Below are positions 1 through 9,238 of a DNA stretch of 64,000 bases, piece by piece (the first letter of the stretch is position 1; every line of letters begins with the position of its first letter). A program made the translations under genes and the position numbers. The stretch lies in assembly GCA_963791225.1 (NCBI GenBank), contig CAWBRV010000003.1:496001-560000 (forward strand). The letters are read 5' to 3'. This stretch comes from PALSA-612 sp963791225 (GTDB lineage: Bacteria; Actinomycetota; Thermoleophilia; Gaiellales; Gaiellaceae). The notes below the pieces were generated by a model. The model ran no database searches. It worked only from the letters and a program-made list of their open reading frames with translations, and had not been told where the DNA came from.

Positions 1-477
1 CTGCAGCGCCTGCGGCCCGGCCTCGGGCGCGCGTCCCCACGGGTAGTCGGGCGCCTCGAGCACGCGTGCCGAGCCTCCGAACGAGATCAGCCCAGCGGTT
101 CGCTCCGGGAAGGTCGCCGCGAACAGCAGGGCGAGCGCCGTTCCCTCCGAGATCCCGAAGATCACGGCGCGCTCGGCGGCCGCCGCGTCCATCACCGCGC
201 GCATGTCCTCGAGCGCCAGCTCGAGCCCTGCCGGGGGGACATCGCGGTTGGACGCTCCCATGCCGCGCTTGTCGTAGATGACGAGTCGGGAGCCCATTGC
301 GAGGCGGCGATAGATCTCGGCCCAGGGCCACCGCGACGCGAGCGCGACGCTCGAGACGAGCGGCGGGCTCACGACGACGTCGACCGGGCCGCTGCCCGCC
401 ACCTGGTAGGCGATGGCGACACCGCTGCTCTCGACGTGCCGTATCTCGGACTCGGAGAACCGCCGTCGGCGCAACAC
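1..477 (-). CDS. alpha/beta hydrolase, C-terminus cut by window edge
   Basis: The reading frame is open from a GTG at 475-477 to the left edge (159 codons), with an in-frame TGA immediately upstream at 481-483 that fixes the start region. The protein has an alpha/beta-hydrolase fold: an early segment ending YDKRGMGAS, then the nucleophile elbow GISEGT, then ATFPERTAGLISFGG. This resembles the hydrolase modules often coupled to actinobacterial nucleotidyl cyclases or LuxR regulators, but the rest of the gene is outside the window, so the partner domain and substrate are unknown. It is divergent from the flavoprotein gene at 576, with a 98-bp shared promoter region. Confidence 0.75.
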   Translation of the reverse strand, partial: MLRRRRFSESEIRHVESSGVAIAYQVAGSGPVDVVVSPPLVSSVALASRWPWAEIYRRLAMGSRLVIYDKRGMGASNRDVPPAGLELALEDMRAVMDAAAAERAVIFGISEGTALALLFAATFPERTAGLISFGGSARVLEAPDYPWGRAPEAGPQALQ

Positions 478-575
478 GGGTCAGCTCCGGGCCGGCGCCG
501 GCGAGATCGTCCTCGTCACCAGTGCGAGTCTGCTTGCCGGCATCACGGGGACGATCCTACGCTAGCCTCGTGCGG

Positions 576-1823
576 ATGAGCGTCCGCGCCCCCGACCAGT
601 CGGTCCCCGTCCCCGAGCCCGGGCTGACGCCGGAGGCGATGATCGAGCGCGCCGTAGCGCTCCGTCCCCAGCTCCGGGAGGAGCAGGCTGCGACGGAGGA
701 GCGCGGCCGCTACTCGGACGACCTGCACGAGGAGTTCCGTCGGGCAGGCTTCTACCGGTGCCTGCAGCCACGGCTGTACGGCGGTTACCAGTTCGACGTG
801 CCGACCTACTTCCGCGTCGTCCGGGAGATCTCCCGCGGGTGCCCCTCCACGGGCTGGATGATGGGCGTGACCGCCGGACACGCGCTCGTCATGGGCTCGT
901 ACTTCCCCGAGCAGGTGCAGGCCGAGGTGTTCGGGCCGGACGGGGAGTTCCTGGCGGCGAGCATGGCTGCGCCCACGGGAACCGCAACGCCGCACCCCGG
1001 CGGCTGGGGGATCGAGGGTACGTGGCGGTACTGCTCGGGGGCGCCGATCGCGACTCACTTCCTGCCCGCCGTCCTCGTCCGCCGCGACGACGAGCCCGAC
1101 ATCGTCGGCATCGCCGTCGTCCCGAAAGAGCAGTGGACGATGCTCGACGACTGGGACGGGTTCCTCGGCCTGCGAGGGAGCGGCTCGAACGCGATCGCGG
1201 TCGCCGGGGCGGTCGTCCCGGACGCGTACGTCGTTCCGATGGACATGCTCGATGCCGACGTCGACGACGGGACACCCGGCTCCAGGCTGCACGGGAGCCC
1301 GCTGTACGGCGGTCGCCTGCTCTCGTTCTTCCACGGCGAACTGATCGCGACGATGTCGGGAACCGTCCGCGCGGCGCTCGACGAGTACGAGGAGATCATC
1401 CGCACGCGGCCCGGGCGCTTCGCGCCCTACGGGCCTCGGTACGAGTCGCCGGAGTTCCAGCGGCCGTTCGGTCTCGCGCTCGGCCTGGTCGAGGCGGCGG
1501 AAGCGGTGATGCAGGTCGCCGCCGACCGGTTCATGGACTACTCCCGTCGCGGCTTCGAGGGCGGCGAGCCGTTCTCGCTCAAGGAGGACATGCGCGGCCT
1601 GGCGATGCTCGAGCACGCCGGCCGTCTGCTCTGGGAGGCGGGCGAGCTGCTCTTCCGGACGGGCGGATCGAGCGCCTCGAGAGAAGGCGAGCGGCTGCAG
1701 ATGTACTACCGCGACCTCTCCGTCTACCGGCAGCACATGTCCGCGCAGTACGAGCCGATCGCAGAGCGCCTGGCGCGACTCGAACTCGGGCTCCTGACCA
1801 GGATCTCGAGAACCGCCGACTAG
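576..1823 (+). CDS. acyl-CoA dehydrogenase-fold flavin monooxygenase (HsaA/HpaB-C2 type)
   Basis: A 415-residue protein with the layout of group D flavin monooxygenases that share the acyl-CoA dehydrogenase fold: an N-terminal helical part, a middle beta domain containing GCPSTGWMMG and WGIEGTWRYCSGAPIATH, and a C-terminal helical bundle ending GGSSASREGERLQMYYRDL. The sequence GTWRYCSGAP fits hydroxylases such as HsaA and 4-hydroxyphenylacetate oxygenase better than true acyl-CoA dehydrogenases. Such enzymes use reduced FMN or FAD from a separate reductase to hydroxylate an aromatic ring. ATG 576 was chosen because upstream residues are arginine-rich out-of-frame-like sequence; GTG 570 is possible. 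It converges on the MetE-like gene. Confidence 0.75.
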   Translation: MSVRAPDQSVPVPEPGLTPEAMIERAVALRPQLREEQAATEERGRYSDDLHEEFRRAGFYRCLQPRLYGGYQFDVPTYFRVVREISRGCPSTGWMMGVTAGHALVMGSYFPEQVQAEVFGPDGEFLAASMAAPTGTATPHPGGWGIEGTWRYCSGAPIATHFLPAVLVRRDDEPDIVGIAVVPKEQWTMLDDWDGFLGLRGSGSNAIAVAGAVVPDAYVVPMDMLDADVDDGTPGSRLHGSPLYGGRLLSFFHGELIATMSGTVRAALDEYEEIIRTRPGRFAPYGPRYESPEFQRPFGLALGLVEAAEAVMQVAADRFMDYSRRGFEGGEPFSLKEDMRGLAMLEHAGRLLWEAGELLFRTGGSSASREGERLQMYYRDLSVYRQHMSAQYEPIAERLARLELGLLTRISRTAD

Positions 1824-2001
1824 AGGCGTGATGTGAGGCTTGATGTGAAATTCCGCCGGGCCGGATGACGTCCCAGGCGCGGCGCCGGATCGGCGCGTCC
1901 GGTCGCGACACGTAGCGCTGCTACGCGTCGCGGGCCGTCCACACCGCCCGGCTTGACCTGGAACGCCCCCGGCGTCGGCCCAATTTCACACCAAACCTCT
2001 A
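1821..2001. repeat. long imperfect inverted repeat between convergent genes
   Basis: The 3' ends of the two flanking genes are joined by an imperfect palindrome. The outer arms are gaggcttgatgtgaaatt near 1833-1851 and its near-complement near 1981-1998 (2 mismatches in 18). The centre holds a second hairpin around 1906-1928 (acgtagc / gctacgc). Both flanking stop codons (TAG at 1821-1823, and TAG on the minus strand at 1999-2001) abut the ends of the palindrome. It may act as a bidirectional terminator or be a MITE-like element; a related half-copy follows another stop codon at 13614. Confidence 0.6.
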
Positions 2002-3147
2002 GGACCAGACGCGACGCGCGACGTCGCCGACCAGGCGCAGCTTCGCCTCCTGTTCGGGAATCGTCATCGTGCGCGCGATCTCGCCGGAGGCGAAGCCGCA
2101 CTGGGGGCTGACCGCCAGCCGCTCTAGCGGCACGTACCGCGTCGCCTCCTCCACCCTCGCGACGACGACGTCGGGATCCTCCAGCGTCCCCGCCTTCGTG
2201 GTCACGAGCCCGAGCACGACCTCGTGGTGAGGCAGGACGTCGCCGAGCGGCCCGAAGCCGCCGGCGCGGTCCGAGTCGTACTCGAGCAGCAGCCGGTCGT
2301 AGTTGGTCAGACGGGGGAAGACGTCCTTCGAGATCACCTCGTAGCCGCCGGTCGCGGCCCACATGCCGCCCGGGGCGTTGCCGCGGCACATGTGCATCGC
2401 GCGCGTCACGCCTTCGAGGCACTCGAAGACGAGGTTGTCGAGCTCGGCGTCGGCGACGAGCTCGTGCGCCATGTCGTGCCCGTGCGCCTCGAACGCCGCG
2501 CGGTTTCCCGGGTCGATGTGCCATTGCGCGTAGTTGGGGGCGTCCATCTGGACGTAGTCGCATCCGAGCGAAACGAGCCGGTCGACGATGTGCTCGCGCG
2601 TCAAACGGGCGATGTCGCGAATGAAGTCGTCCGACGTCGGGTAGGCGTCGGTCGAGTAGTCGGGGTGCCAGAAGATGCGATGCCAGCTCGGGGCCGGGAT
2701 CGTGTACTTCGCACGCGCGTGGGCGTTCGTCTTCAGGAACCCGTACTCGTCCCCGACGATGTCGCGCTCGACCTGGAGCCGCCTTGTGACGAACGGCTCC
2801 TCCGGTGGAAGCCCTGACGTGTCGGCCGGCTCGCCCGCGCCCGTCTTCCACAGACCGCGCCAGCCCGACTCCGCGTCAAGGAACTCGAACCCGCTCACCG
2901 GTGGTTCGAAGAGCGGATCGTCGACCATGGGGATCAACGCGATCCAGCCGCTCCGCCGGTACTCGCCGTCCGTGATCGCCTCGATCCCGGCGCCCTCCTG
3001 CATGGCGATCGCCTCGAGGACGGCCCGGTCCTCGGTCGCGCGCAGCCCCGCGGCGTCGAGCGTGCCCGCCCGAGCCGCCTCCCTCGCCTCGCGCAGGTAC
3101 TCGGGCCGCAGCAGGCTGCCGACGACGTCCGCGCGGATGGTCGCCAT
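1999..3147 (-). CDS. MetE-like (cobalamin-independent methionine synthase family) protein
   Basis: A 382-residue single-domain member of the UROD/MetE superfamily, about half the size of classical MetE, matching only its C-terminal catalytic domain. Visible family marks are the N-terminal VVGSLLRP, ITDGEYRRSGW, the segment GCDYVQMDAPNYAQW, HMCRGNAPGG and the C-terminal SPQCGFAS. The Cys in the last motif and the HMC motif are the expected zinc thiolate ligands. Stand-alone proteins of this type are methyl- or alkyl-thiol transferases, for example epoxyalkane:CoM transferase-like or core methionine synthases; the substrate is not evident here. The start is ATG 3147; the open frame continues upstream but only antisense to the SDR gene. 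It is divergent from the SDR pair. Confidence 0.75.
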   Translation of the reverse strand: MATIRADVVGSLLRPEYLREAREAARAGTLDAAGLRATEDRAVLEAIAMQEGAGIEAITDGEYRRSGWIALIPMVDDPLFEPPVSGFEFLDAESGWRGLWKTGAGEPADTSGLPPEEPFVTRRLQVERDIVGDEYGFLKTNAHARAKYTIPAPSWHRIFWHPDYSTDAYPTSDDFIRDIARLTREHIVDRLVSLGCDYVQMDAPNYAQWHIDPGNRAAFEAHGHDMAHELVADAELDNLVFECLEGVTRAMHMCRGNAPGGMWAATGGYEVISKDVFPRLTNYDRLLLEYDSDRAGGFGPLGDVLPHHEVVLGLVTTKAGTLEDPDVVVARVEEATRYVPLERLAVSPQCGFASGEIARTMTIPEQEAKLRLVGDVARRVWS

Positions 3148-3174
3148 CACGCCCGCGACTATAAGGTCCCGATC

Positions 3175-4062
3175 GTGCGGGACGTCGAAGGGAAGGTGGC
3201 CTTCGTCACCGGCGGCGGCAGCGGCGTCGGGCTCGGCATGGCGAAGGCGTTCGTCGCGGCAGGCATGCGGGTGGCCATCGCAGACATCCGGACCGATCAT
3301 CTCGAAGCGGCGATTGCCGAGCTCGACGGCGACGTGCACGCGATCCAGTTCGACGTCACGGACCGCGAGGCGTTCGCGCGCGCCGCCGACGAGACCGAGC
3401 GGGTGCTCGGCAACGTGCACGTCCTCTGCAACAACGCCGGCATCAACCTCTTCAACGACCTCGCCGACGCGACCTACCAGGACTGGGACTGGGTGCTCGG
3501 CGTCAACCTCGGCGGCGTCGTCAACGGCGTCGTCACGTTCGTGCCCAGGATCAAGGCGCACGGCGAGCGCGGGCACGTCGTCAACACGGCGTCCATGGCC
3601 TCGTTCGTCGCCGGTCCGGGCGCCGGTATCTACACGACGGCGAAGTTCGCGGTGCACGGACTGTCGGACGCGCTGCGCTGGAGCCTGCTGCCGCACGGGA
3701 TCGGGGTCTCGATGGTCTGCCCCGGCCTCGTGAAGAGCAAGATCTACGAGAGCGACCTGATCCGCCCTGCGGAGCTCTCGACCGACACGACGCCCGCAGA
3801 CCTGGAGTTCATGCACATCCTCCCCGGCCTGCACGAGGCCGGCATGGAGCCGGACGAGATCGGCGAGAAGGTCCTGCGTGCGATCAGGCAGAACGACTTC
3901 TACGTCTTCACGCATCCGGAGCACCGGGACGAGCTGCGGGAGATCTTCGACGAGACGATGGCCGCCTTCCCCGACGAGCCCGTGCCGGCCGACCGGCTCG
4001 CGGTCGAGGAGGGACGCCGCGCGGCCAAGGCGAACGCTCTCGCCTCCTGGCCGGGCGGCTGA
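3175..4062 (+). CDS. short-chain dehydrogenase/reductase (SDR), copy 1
   Basis: A classical-type SDR of 295 residues. The NAD(P)-binding TGGGSGVG lies at residues 12-19, NNAG near 86-89, the catalytic Ser at about 140 (NTAS) and YTTAK with Tyr153/Lys157. An acidic residue after beta-2 (ADIRTD) fits NAD preference. The C-terminal extension of about 60 residues (NDFYVFTHPEHRDEL) is shared with the next gene. The start is GTG 3175, with a weak aagg upstream. Its stop overlaps the start of copy 2 (TGATG), so the two are translationally coupled. They may oxidise an alcohol made by neighbouring enzymes; the substrate is unknown. Confidence 0.88.
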   Translation: MRDVEGKVAFVTGGGSGVGLGMAKAFVAAGMRVAIADIRTDHLEAAIAELDGDVHAIQFDVTDREAFARAADETERVLGNVHVLCNNAGINLFNDLADATYQDWDWVLGVNLGGVVNGVVTFVPRIKAHGERGHVVNTASMASFVAGPGAGIYTTAKFAVHGLSDALRWSLLPHGIGVSMVCPGLVKSKIYESDLIRPAELSTDTTPADLEFMHILPGLHEAGMEPDEIGEKVLRAIRQNDFYVFTHPEHRDELREIFDETMAAFPDEPVPADRLAVEEGRRAAKANALASWPGG

Positions 4063-4952
4063 TGCAGGAGCTCGAGGGCAAGACCGCGTTCGTCACCGGT
4101 GGCGCGAGCGGCATCGGGCTCGGTATGACGACGGCGCTCGTCGCGGCCGGGATGAACGTCGTGATCGCAGACCTCCGGCGTGATCACATCGAGACGGCAA
4201 TGGGGGGCTTCGCGGGGAAGCCCGTGCACGCGGTCGAGCTCGACGTCACCGACCGCGAAGGGTTCACCCGCGCGGCCGACGAGGCGGAGCGCGTCTTCGG
4301 CAACGTGCACGTCCTCTGCAACAACGCGGGAATGGGCATCCTCGGGCCCGTCACGCTCGCACGGTACGACGACTGGGACTGGGGTCTCGGCGTGCTGCTC
4401 GGCGGGGCCGTCAACGGGATCCAGACCTTTGTCCCGCGGCTGCTCGCGCACGGCGAGGGTGGCCACATCGTCAACACCGCGTCGATGGCAGGCGTGCTCC
4501 CCATCGCCGGCGCGGCGATCTACATCACGGCCAAGGCCGCGCTGATCGGGCTCTCGGAGGCCCTCCGAACCGAGCTCGCCGGCGAAGGAATCGGCGTCTC
4601 GGCGTTCTGTCCCGGGCCGGTGCAAACGAACATCCGCGAGGGCGGCAGGATGCGGCCGGAGCGCTACGGCGACTCGGGCTACGCCGAGCTGGAGCGGGAG
4701 CTCGAAGAGCGACCGAACGACCCGCTGTGGATGGACCCGCTCGAGTGCGGCGAGCGTGTGCTCGCCGGCATCCGGAACGACGACCTCTACGTCTTCACGC
4801 ATCGCGAGTTCCGCGAGGGCGCCGACGAGCGCTTCCGGGCGATGCTCGCCTCGTTCCCGGACGAGCCGCGCAACGAGGAGCGGGCGCAGGCGATCGAATT
4901 CCTGCTCTCGAATCCAATCTTCGGGGAGGTAGTCGAGCGGCGATCCGCGTGA
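4062..4952 (+). CDS. short-chain dehydrogenase/reductase (SDR), copy 2
   Basis: A 296-residue paralogue of the preceding gene and plainly a tandem duplicate: the order TGGASGIG (12-19), NNAG, NTAS (Ser141), YITAK (Tyr154/Lys158) and the tail NDDLYVFTHREFREGA is conserved with the first copy. Its ATG shares the last base of the upstream TGA. The two copies differ most in the substrate loop after the active-site Tyr, which suggests divergent substrates or a heteromeric enzyme. It is followed by a 128-bp promoter region before the transporter operon. Confidence 0.88.
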   Translation: MQELEGKTAFVTGGASGIGLGMTTALVAAGMNVVIADLRRDHIETAMGGFAGKPVHAVELDVTDREGFTRAADEAERVFGNVHVLCNNAGMGILGPVTLARYDDWDWGLGVLLGGAVNGIQTFVPRLLAHGEGGHIVNTASMAGVLPIAGAAIYITAKAALIGLSEALRTELAGEGIGVSAFCPGPVQTNIREGGRMRPERYGDSGYAELERELEERPNDPLWMDPLECGERVLAGIRNDDLYVFTHREFREGADERFRAMLASFPDEPRNEERAQAIEFLLSNPIFGEVVERRSA

Positions 4953-4977
4953 GTGTTCCGCAGGGCGGGACAGAGGA

Positions 4978-5006
4978 TTGACAGATTTCTTGCGAGCCGG
5001 TTACTC
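4978..5006 (+). promoter_or_regulatory. likely sigma-70-type promoter of the Liv operon
   Basis: A perfect -35 TTGACA (4978-4983) is followed after 17 bases by TTACTC (5001-5006) as a weak -10. It lies 75 bases before the substrate-binding protein gene, whose ribosome-binding site aaggaggt (5069-5076) is ideal. Confidence 0.5.
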
Positions 5007-5080
5007 TCGCTCGATCGTACGGTCGGCACACGTACGGGGCACTTCGACGGGCATGCCGTAGCTACGCGAAGGAGGTAGGA

Positions 5081-6358
5081 ATGCGTCCCGGTACCATCGT
5101 CGAGCTCTTCCGACGGCGACCCGCGATCGTTGGACTCGCGGTCGCGGCCGCGCTCGCGGCGACCGCCACGGCCGTCGCGGCGACGAGCGCGCTTCCGCCG
5201 CCACAGGTCCTGAACTATCAGCTCTACGTCGGGGGCAAAGGGAAGGCGAACCCGAAGCTGTCGCCCGTCACCATCGGCTATATCAACGGCCAGGGCGGCC
5301 CGCCCAACTTCAACTTCCCGCAGGGCACGCACGTCACCGAGGCCGGGGTGAAGATGGTGAACGCCGAGCTCGGCGGCATCCACGGCCATCCGCTCAAGCT
5401 CAACGAGTGCTTCTGGGCCCAGGCGGAAGAGGAAGGCGTCCGCTGCGGCCAGCAGATGGTCAACAACAAGGGTACGAAGGCCATCCTCTTCGGGTTCGTC
5501 ACGGTCGGTAACCAGTCGATCTACTCGACGGTGAAGGGCACGAAGCCGATCATCGCCGGCGTCACCGCCAACCCGGCGGATCCCACGGCGAGGAACACGT
5601 ACTTCCTGAACGGCAGCCAGACCAGCGTGCTCGGCCCCTTCGGCACCTACACGAAGCGGTTCCTGCCGAAGGTGAAGTCCGTGGCCATCGTCTATCCGAC
5701 CGACCCGGGCGCCGACACCGCCGCGCTGGCCCTGAAGAAGGCCATGTTGCAGATCGGTCTGAAGGTGACGGTGATCGGGGTTCCTCCGCTGTCGACCGAC
5801 CTGCTCGGGGCGGCGACGCAGGCGAGCTCGTCCGACATGATCGTCGCGGCGCTCGGCTTCACCACCTGCGTCCCCTTCGCCCGGGCGATCGACCAGATCA
5901 ACTACACGAAGCCGGTGCTCTCGACGCCGATCTGCACGTTCCTCCCGGGGGCGGCGTACGCGAGCCACGACATTCCGAAGTGGACCTACGGCATCGCCCA
6001 GACGCTGGTGAACCTGCCCGGTCCGCAGTCGAAGCTCTACCTCAAGAAGGGTCTCCAGTACGGGACGACCGTGCCGGACATGCTCTGGGTGTTCTCGGAG
6101 ACCTCCTGGGAGGAGTTGCTCGCCACGGTCAAGATCATGAACGCGATCCCGTTCAACAAGCTCACCCCGGCGACGATCAGCGCCGGGTTCAAGGCGTTCC
6201 GCGGGCCGCTGATCCTGGCGGCTCCGAACGTGGCGTGCGGGAAGGTCTCGCCCGGAGAGCCCGCCGCGTGCGGGAACGAGACCCAGTTCTACAACTACGT
6301 GGGCAAGGGCAAGTGGAAGGTCGCGTCGGGCTGGCTGAAGCCGCCCGGAGTGAAGTAG
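5081..6358 (+). CDS. Liv-type ABC transporter substrate-binding protein
   Basis: A 425-residue periplasmic-binding-protein type 1 protein of the LivJ/LivK class. The N-terminus has two arginines (RRRP) and a hydrophobic stretch of about 20 residues ending AVAATSA, a Sec signal or anchor without a lipobox Cys. The mature part begins the binding fold with PVTIGYINGQGG and continues with a GVKMVNAELGG segment. It would deliver a ligand (branched-chain amino acid, amide, aromatic acid or similar) to the fused permease encoded next. The start is supported by the strong Shine-Dalgarno aaggaggt 4 bases upstream. A stem-loop follows the stop, so it may be more highly expressed than the membrane parts. 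Confidence 0.88.
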   Translation: MRPGTIVELFRRRPAIVGLAVAAALAATATAVAATSALPPPQVLNYQLYVGGKGKANPKLSPVTIGYINGQGGPPNFNFPQGTHVTEAGVKMVNAELGGIHGHPLKLNECFWAQAEEEGVRCGQQMVNNKGTKAILFGFVTVGNQSIYSTVKGTKPIIAGVTANPADPTARNTYFLNGSQTSVLGPFGTYTKRFLPKVKSVAIVYPTDPGADTAALALKKAMLQIGLKVTVIGVPPLSTDLLGAATQASSSDMIVAALGFTTCVPFARAIDQINYTKPVLSTPICTFLPGAAYASHDIPKWTYGIAQTLVNLPGPQSKLYLKKGLQYGTTVPDMLWVFSETSWEELLATVKIMNAIPFNKLTPATISAGFKAFRGPLILAAPNVACGKVSPGEPAACGNETQFYNYVGKGKWKVASGWLKPPGVK

Positions 6359-6375
6359 CCGAAGCGTGAAGAGAC

Positions 6376-6402
6376 GGGGGCCCGGCGGCAGGTCGGGCCC
6401 CC
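6376..6402 (+). terminator. stem-loop between binding protein and permease genes
   Basis: A 9-bp GC-only stem (gggggcccg 6376-6384 with cgggccccc 6394-6402) and 9-base loop lie 17 bases after the substrate-binding protein stop. There is no T-tract, so it probably acts as an attenuator or mRNA stabiliser. Confidence 0.5.
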
Positions 6403-6427
6403 CGGCTCGATGGGAAACTGACGCGGG

Positions 6428-9238
6428 ATGCAAGACGTCCTCCTCTACGGCGCGCTCGGGCTGGGTGGCGGCGCGCTGATCGCCAGCGTCGCGCTCGGCG
6501 TCGTGCTGATCTACCGGGGCTCTGGGGTCATCAACATCGCGACCGGCGCGATCGCGATGCTCGCCGCCTACATCTTCTGGGCGCTCAGGACCGGCTACTT
6601 CGGGTTTCACCTCTCGTTCGCACCGGCCTTCGTCCTGACGCTGATCTGCATGGCCGCGTTCGGGATCGTGATCGAGCTGGCAATTTTCCGCCCGCTCCGG
6701 AACACGGCTCCGCTCGCCAAGCTCGCCGCGTCGCTCGGCCTCCTGCTCGTCCTCGAGTCCGGCGTGATCGTGATCTTCGGCAACAGCCTGAAGTCGGCGC
6801 CGTCGGTTCTGCCGTCGGACACGGTGACGATCTTCGACCGGGTCGTGCCGATCGACCGGTTCCTGCTCGCGGGGATCGTGATCGTCGTCGCAACGGTGCT
6901 CGCGGCCGTGTACCGCTGGACGCCGTTCGGCCTCTCCACGCGGGCGGCGTCCGAGAACGAGGTCGCCGCAATGCTCGCCGGCCTGTCCCCGAGCCGCCTG
7001 GCTGTCCTCAACACCTGCCTTGCGAGCATCGTCGCGGGCGGGCTCGGGGTGCTGGTCGCGCCGCTGATCGCGCTCGACGCACAGACGCTCGCCTTCCAGG
7101 TCGTCCCGGCGCTCGCCGCCGCGCTGCTCGCCGGGTTCACCTCCTTCTACATCGCGTGCTTCGCCGGGCTCGCGATCGGTGTGTTCCAGTCGCTGCTCAT
7201 CTACTGGGGCACGCAGAGCTGGTTCCCGACCGACTCGGGAGGCGCTCCGCTCCGCGGGCTCTCCGAGCTGTTCGTCTTCCTCGTCATCGTGCTCGCCCTG
7301 TTCCTGCGGGGAGCAAGCCTGCCCGGCCGTGGAGAGCTCGTCGAGCAACGACTCCCGGCCGTGCCCCGCCCCGAACGGCTGCTGAGGCCGAGCGTGCTCG
7401 CTGCCGTCGTCGGTGTGCTCTGCCTGATCGTCTTCCCGTACGACTTCCGGCAGTCCCTGATCAACTCGCTGCTCGGCGTCATCATCGCCCTCTCGCTCGT
7501 CGTCATCGTCGGCTTCGTCGGCCAGATCTCCGTCGTGCAGTTGGCGCTCGCAGGCGTTGCCGGCTTCACGATGTCCCACCTCACGACGGACGTGGGAGGC
7601 ATCTGGGCGACCTTCCCGATCTCGCTCCTGATCGGAGCAACCGCGGCCACGATCGTGGGGCTGCTGATTGCGGTCTCCGCCCTGCGGGTCCGGGGTGTGA
7701 GCCTTGCGGTCGTGACGCTGGCGGCCGCGGTTGCGCTCGAACAGTTCGGCTTCCTGAACGCGCGCTGGGGCGGCGGTGACCAGGGCTCGCCGGTCACCCA
7801 GCCGGAGCTCGGAGGGCTCGACCTGTCTCCCGGTGGCCCGTTCAGGGGCCTGGACGGGAACATCCCGAGCCCGGTCTTCGGCTTCCTCGTCCTCGCCGCG
7901 ACGATCCTCCTCGGCCTGCTCGTCGCCAACGTGCGGCGGGCGAGCCTGGGACAGCGCATGCTGGCCGTACGCTCGAACGAGCGCGCGGCGGCGGCGGCCG
8001 GGATCAACGTCCGCAACACGAAGCTCGCAGGCTTCGGCATCGCTGCGTTCGTCGCCGGGATGGCGGGCGCGCTCTACGCGTACAACTTCGGGTCGGTCAG
8101 CTACAGCCGGTTCGGAGCCCTGGCGGCGCTCGGCCTGATCGCGTTCGCGTACTTCGGAGGCATCACCATGGTCTCCGGAGCGATCGTCGCCGGCATCGGC
8201 GCGACCGAGGGCCTCTTCCCACACGCCTTCGACGCGTGGTTCGGGCTGTCCGGGACCTGGGCGCTTCTGGTCGGTGGTTTTGCGTTGATCATCACGCTGC
8301 TCGTGAATCCGGAGGGTATCGCCGGAACGGGCTACAAGAAGAAGCAGCAGAAGAAGAGACGGCTCGCCGCGCAGGCTGCGCGCGACGAGCAGGCTCCTCG
8401 CCCGCCGGTCCGCGCCGACCCGCCCCAGGGTGACGAACCCCGCCGGGAGCGGCGGAAGCAAACAGGGACCGCGGTTCTCTCCACAACGGGGATCTCCGTC
8501 TCCTTCGGTGGCCTGCGCGCGGTCGACAAGGTCGATCTCGCGGTCTCCGAGGGTCAGCTCGTCGGGCTGATCGGGCCGAACGGAGCGGGCAAGACCACGT
8601 TCATCGACGCGATCTCCGGGTTCGTGCCCCACCGGGGGCGGGTCGAGCTGGACGGGCACGGGCTGGGTGGGCTGGCGGCGCACGTGCGCGCCCAACACGG
8701 CCTGGCCAGGACGTGGCAGTCGATCGAGCTGTTCGACGATCTGACCGTTCGCGAGAACCTGGCCGTCGCGTCCTACCGCCCGTCGGCCTGGGCCACGGTC
8801 AAGGAGGCGCTCTCGAAACCGGTGACGAGCACGAAGTCGGCGGACGCGGCCCTCGAGCTCCTCGGCCTCGAGTCGACGGCGGACGCGATGCCGGACGACC
8901 TCTCGCAGGGGCAGCGCAAGCTGGTCGGGATCGCGCGCGCGCTCGCCGCGGAGCCGCGGATCCTCTGTCTCGACGAGCCGGCGGCCGGCCTCGACACTCT
9001 GGAGGGCCGGGACCTGGGACGACGCCTGCGCTCGGTCGTCGACGCCGGCACGCCGATGCTCCTTGTCGATCACGACATGGGGCTCGTGCTCGGAATCTCG
9101 GACTACGTGTTCGTGATCGAGTTCGGCAAGGTGATCGCGGAGGGGACCCCCGAGGTCGTTCGCCGCGATCCCCAGGTGATCAAGGCGTACCTGGGGGGCG
9201 CGGCCGCCGAGTTGGAGCCGGCGGTCGACGCTTCATGA
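6428..9238 (+). CDS. fused LivH-LivM-LivG: two permeases and one ABC ATPase in one chain
   Basis: A 936-residue protein carrying three transporter subunits. Residues 1 to about 290 are a LivH-type permease (GSGVINIATGAIAML near the N-terminus). Residues about 320-620 are a LivM-type permease (VVIVGFVGQISVVQLALAG). A basic linker (KKKQQKKRR) at about 640-680 leads to a LivG-type ATPase from about 690: Walker A GPNGAGKTT near 715, signature LSQGQRK near 825, Walker B ILCLDEP near 845. H-M and M-G fusions are known separately; all three in one chain is uncommon. No frameshift is needed, as the frame is continuous. It partners with the LivF ATPase, whose start overlaps its stop (ATGA). Confidence 0.9.
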   Translation: MQDVLLYGALGLGGGALIASVALGVVLIYRGSGVINIATGAIAMLAAYIFWALRTGYFGFHLSFAPAFVLTLICMAAFGIVIELAIFRPLRNTAPLAKLAASLGLLLVLESGVIVIFGNSLKSAPSVLPSDTVTIFDRVVPIDRFLLAGIVIVVATVLAAVYRWTPFGLSTRAASENEVAAMLAGLSPSRLAVLNTCLASIVAGGLGVLVAPLIALDAQTLAFQVVPALAAALLAGFTSFYIACFAGLAIGVFQSLLIYWGTQSWFPTDSGGAPLRGLSELFVFLVIVLALFLRGASLPGRGELVEQRLPAVPRPERLLRPSVLAAVVGVLCLIVFPYDFRQSLINSLLGVIIALSLVVIVGFVGQISVVQLALAGVAGFTMSHLTTDVGGIWATFPISLLIGATAATIVGLLIAVSALRVRGVSLAVVTLAAAVALEQFGFLNARWGGGDQGSPVTQPELGGLDLSPGGPFRGLDGNIPSPVFGFLVLAATILLGLLVANVRRASLGQRMLAVRSNERAAAAAGINVRNTKLAGFGIAAFVAGMAGALYAYNFGSVSYSRFGALAALGLIAFAYFGGITMVSGAIVAGIGATEGLFPHAFDAWFGLSGTWALLVGGFALIITLLVNPEGIAGTGYKKKQQKKRRLAAQAARDEQAPRPPVRADPPQGDEPRRERRKQTGTAVLSTTGISVSFGGLRAVDKVDLAVSEGQLVGLIGPNGAGKTTFIDAISGFVPHRGRVELDGHGLGGLAAHVRAQHGLARTWQSIELFDDLTVRENLAVASYRPSAWATVKEALSKPVTSTKSADAALELLGLESTADAMPDDLSQGQRKLVGIARALAAEPRILCLDEPAAGLDTLEGRDLGRRLRSVVDAGTPMLLVDHDMGLVLGISDYVFVIEFGKVIAEGTPEVVRRDPQVIKAYLGGAAAELEPAVDAS

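Noticed and set aside
4787..9073. 1428-codon open frame on the minus strand
   Set aside because: It is antisense to the Liv operon; the protein is Arg/Asp/Glu-rich low-complexity sequence typical of GC-rich shadow frames.
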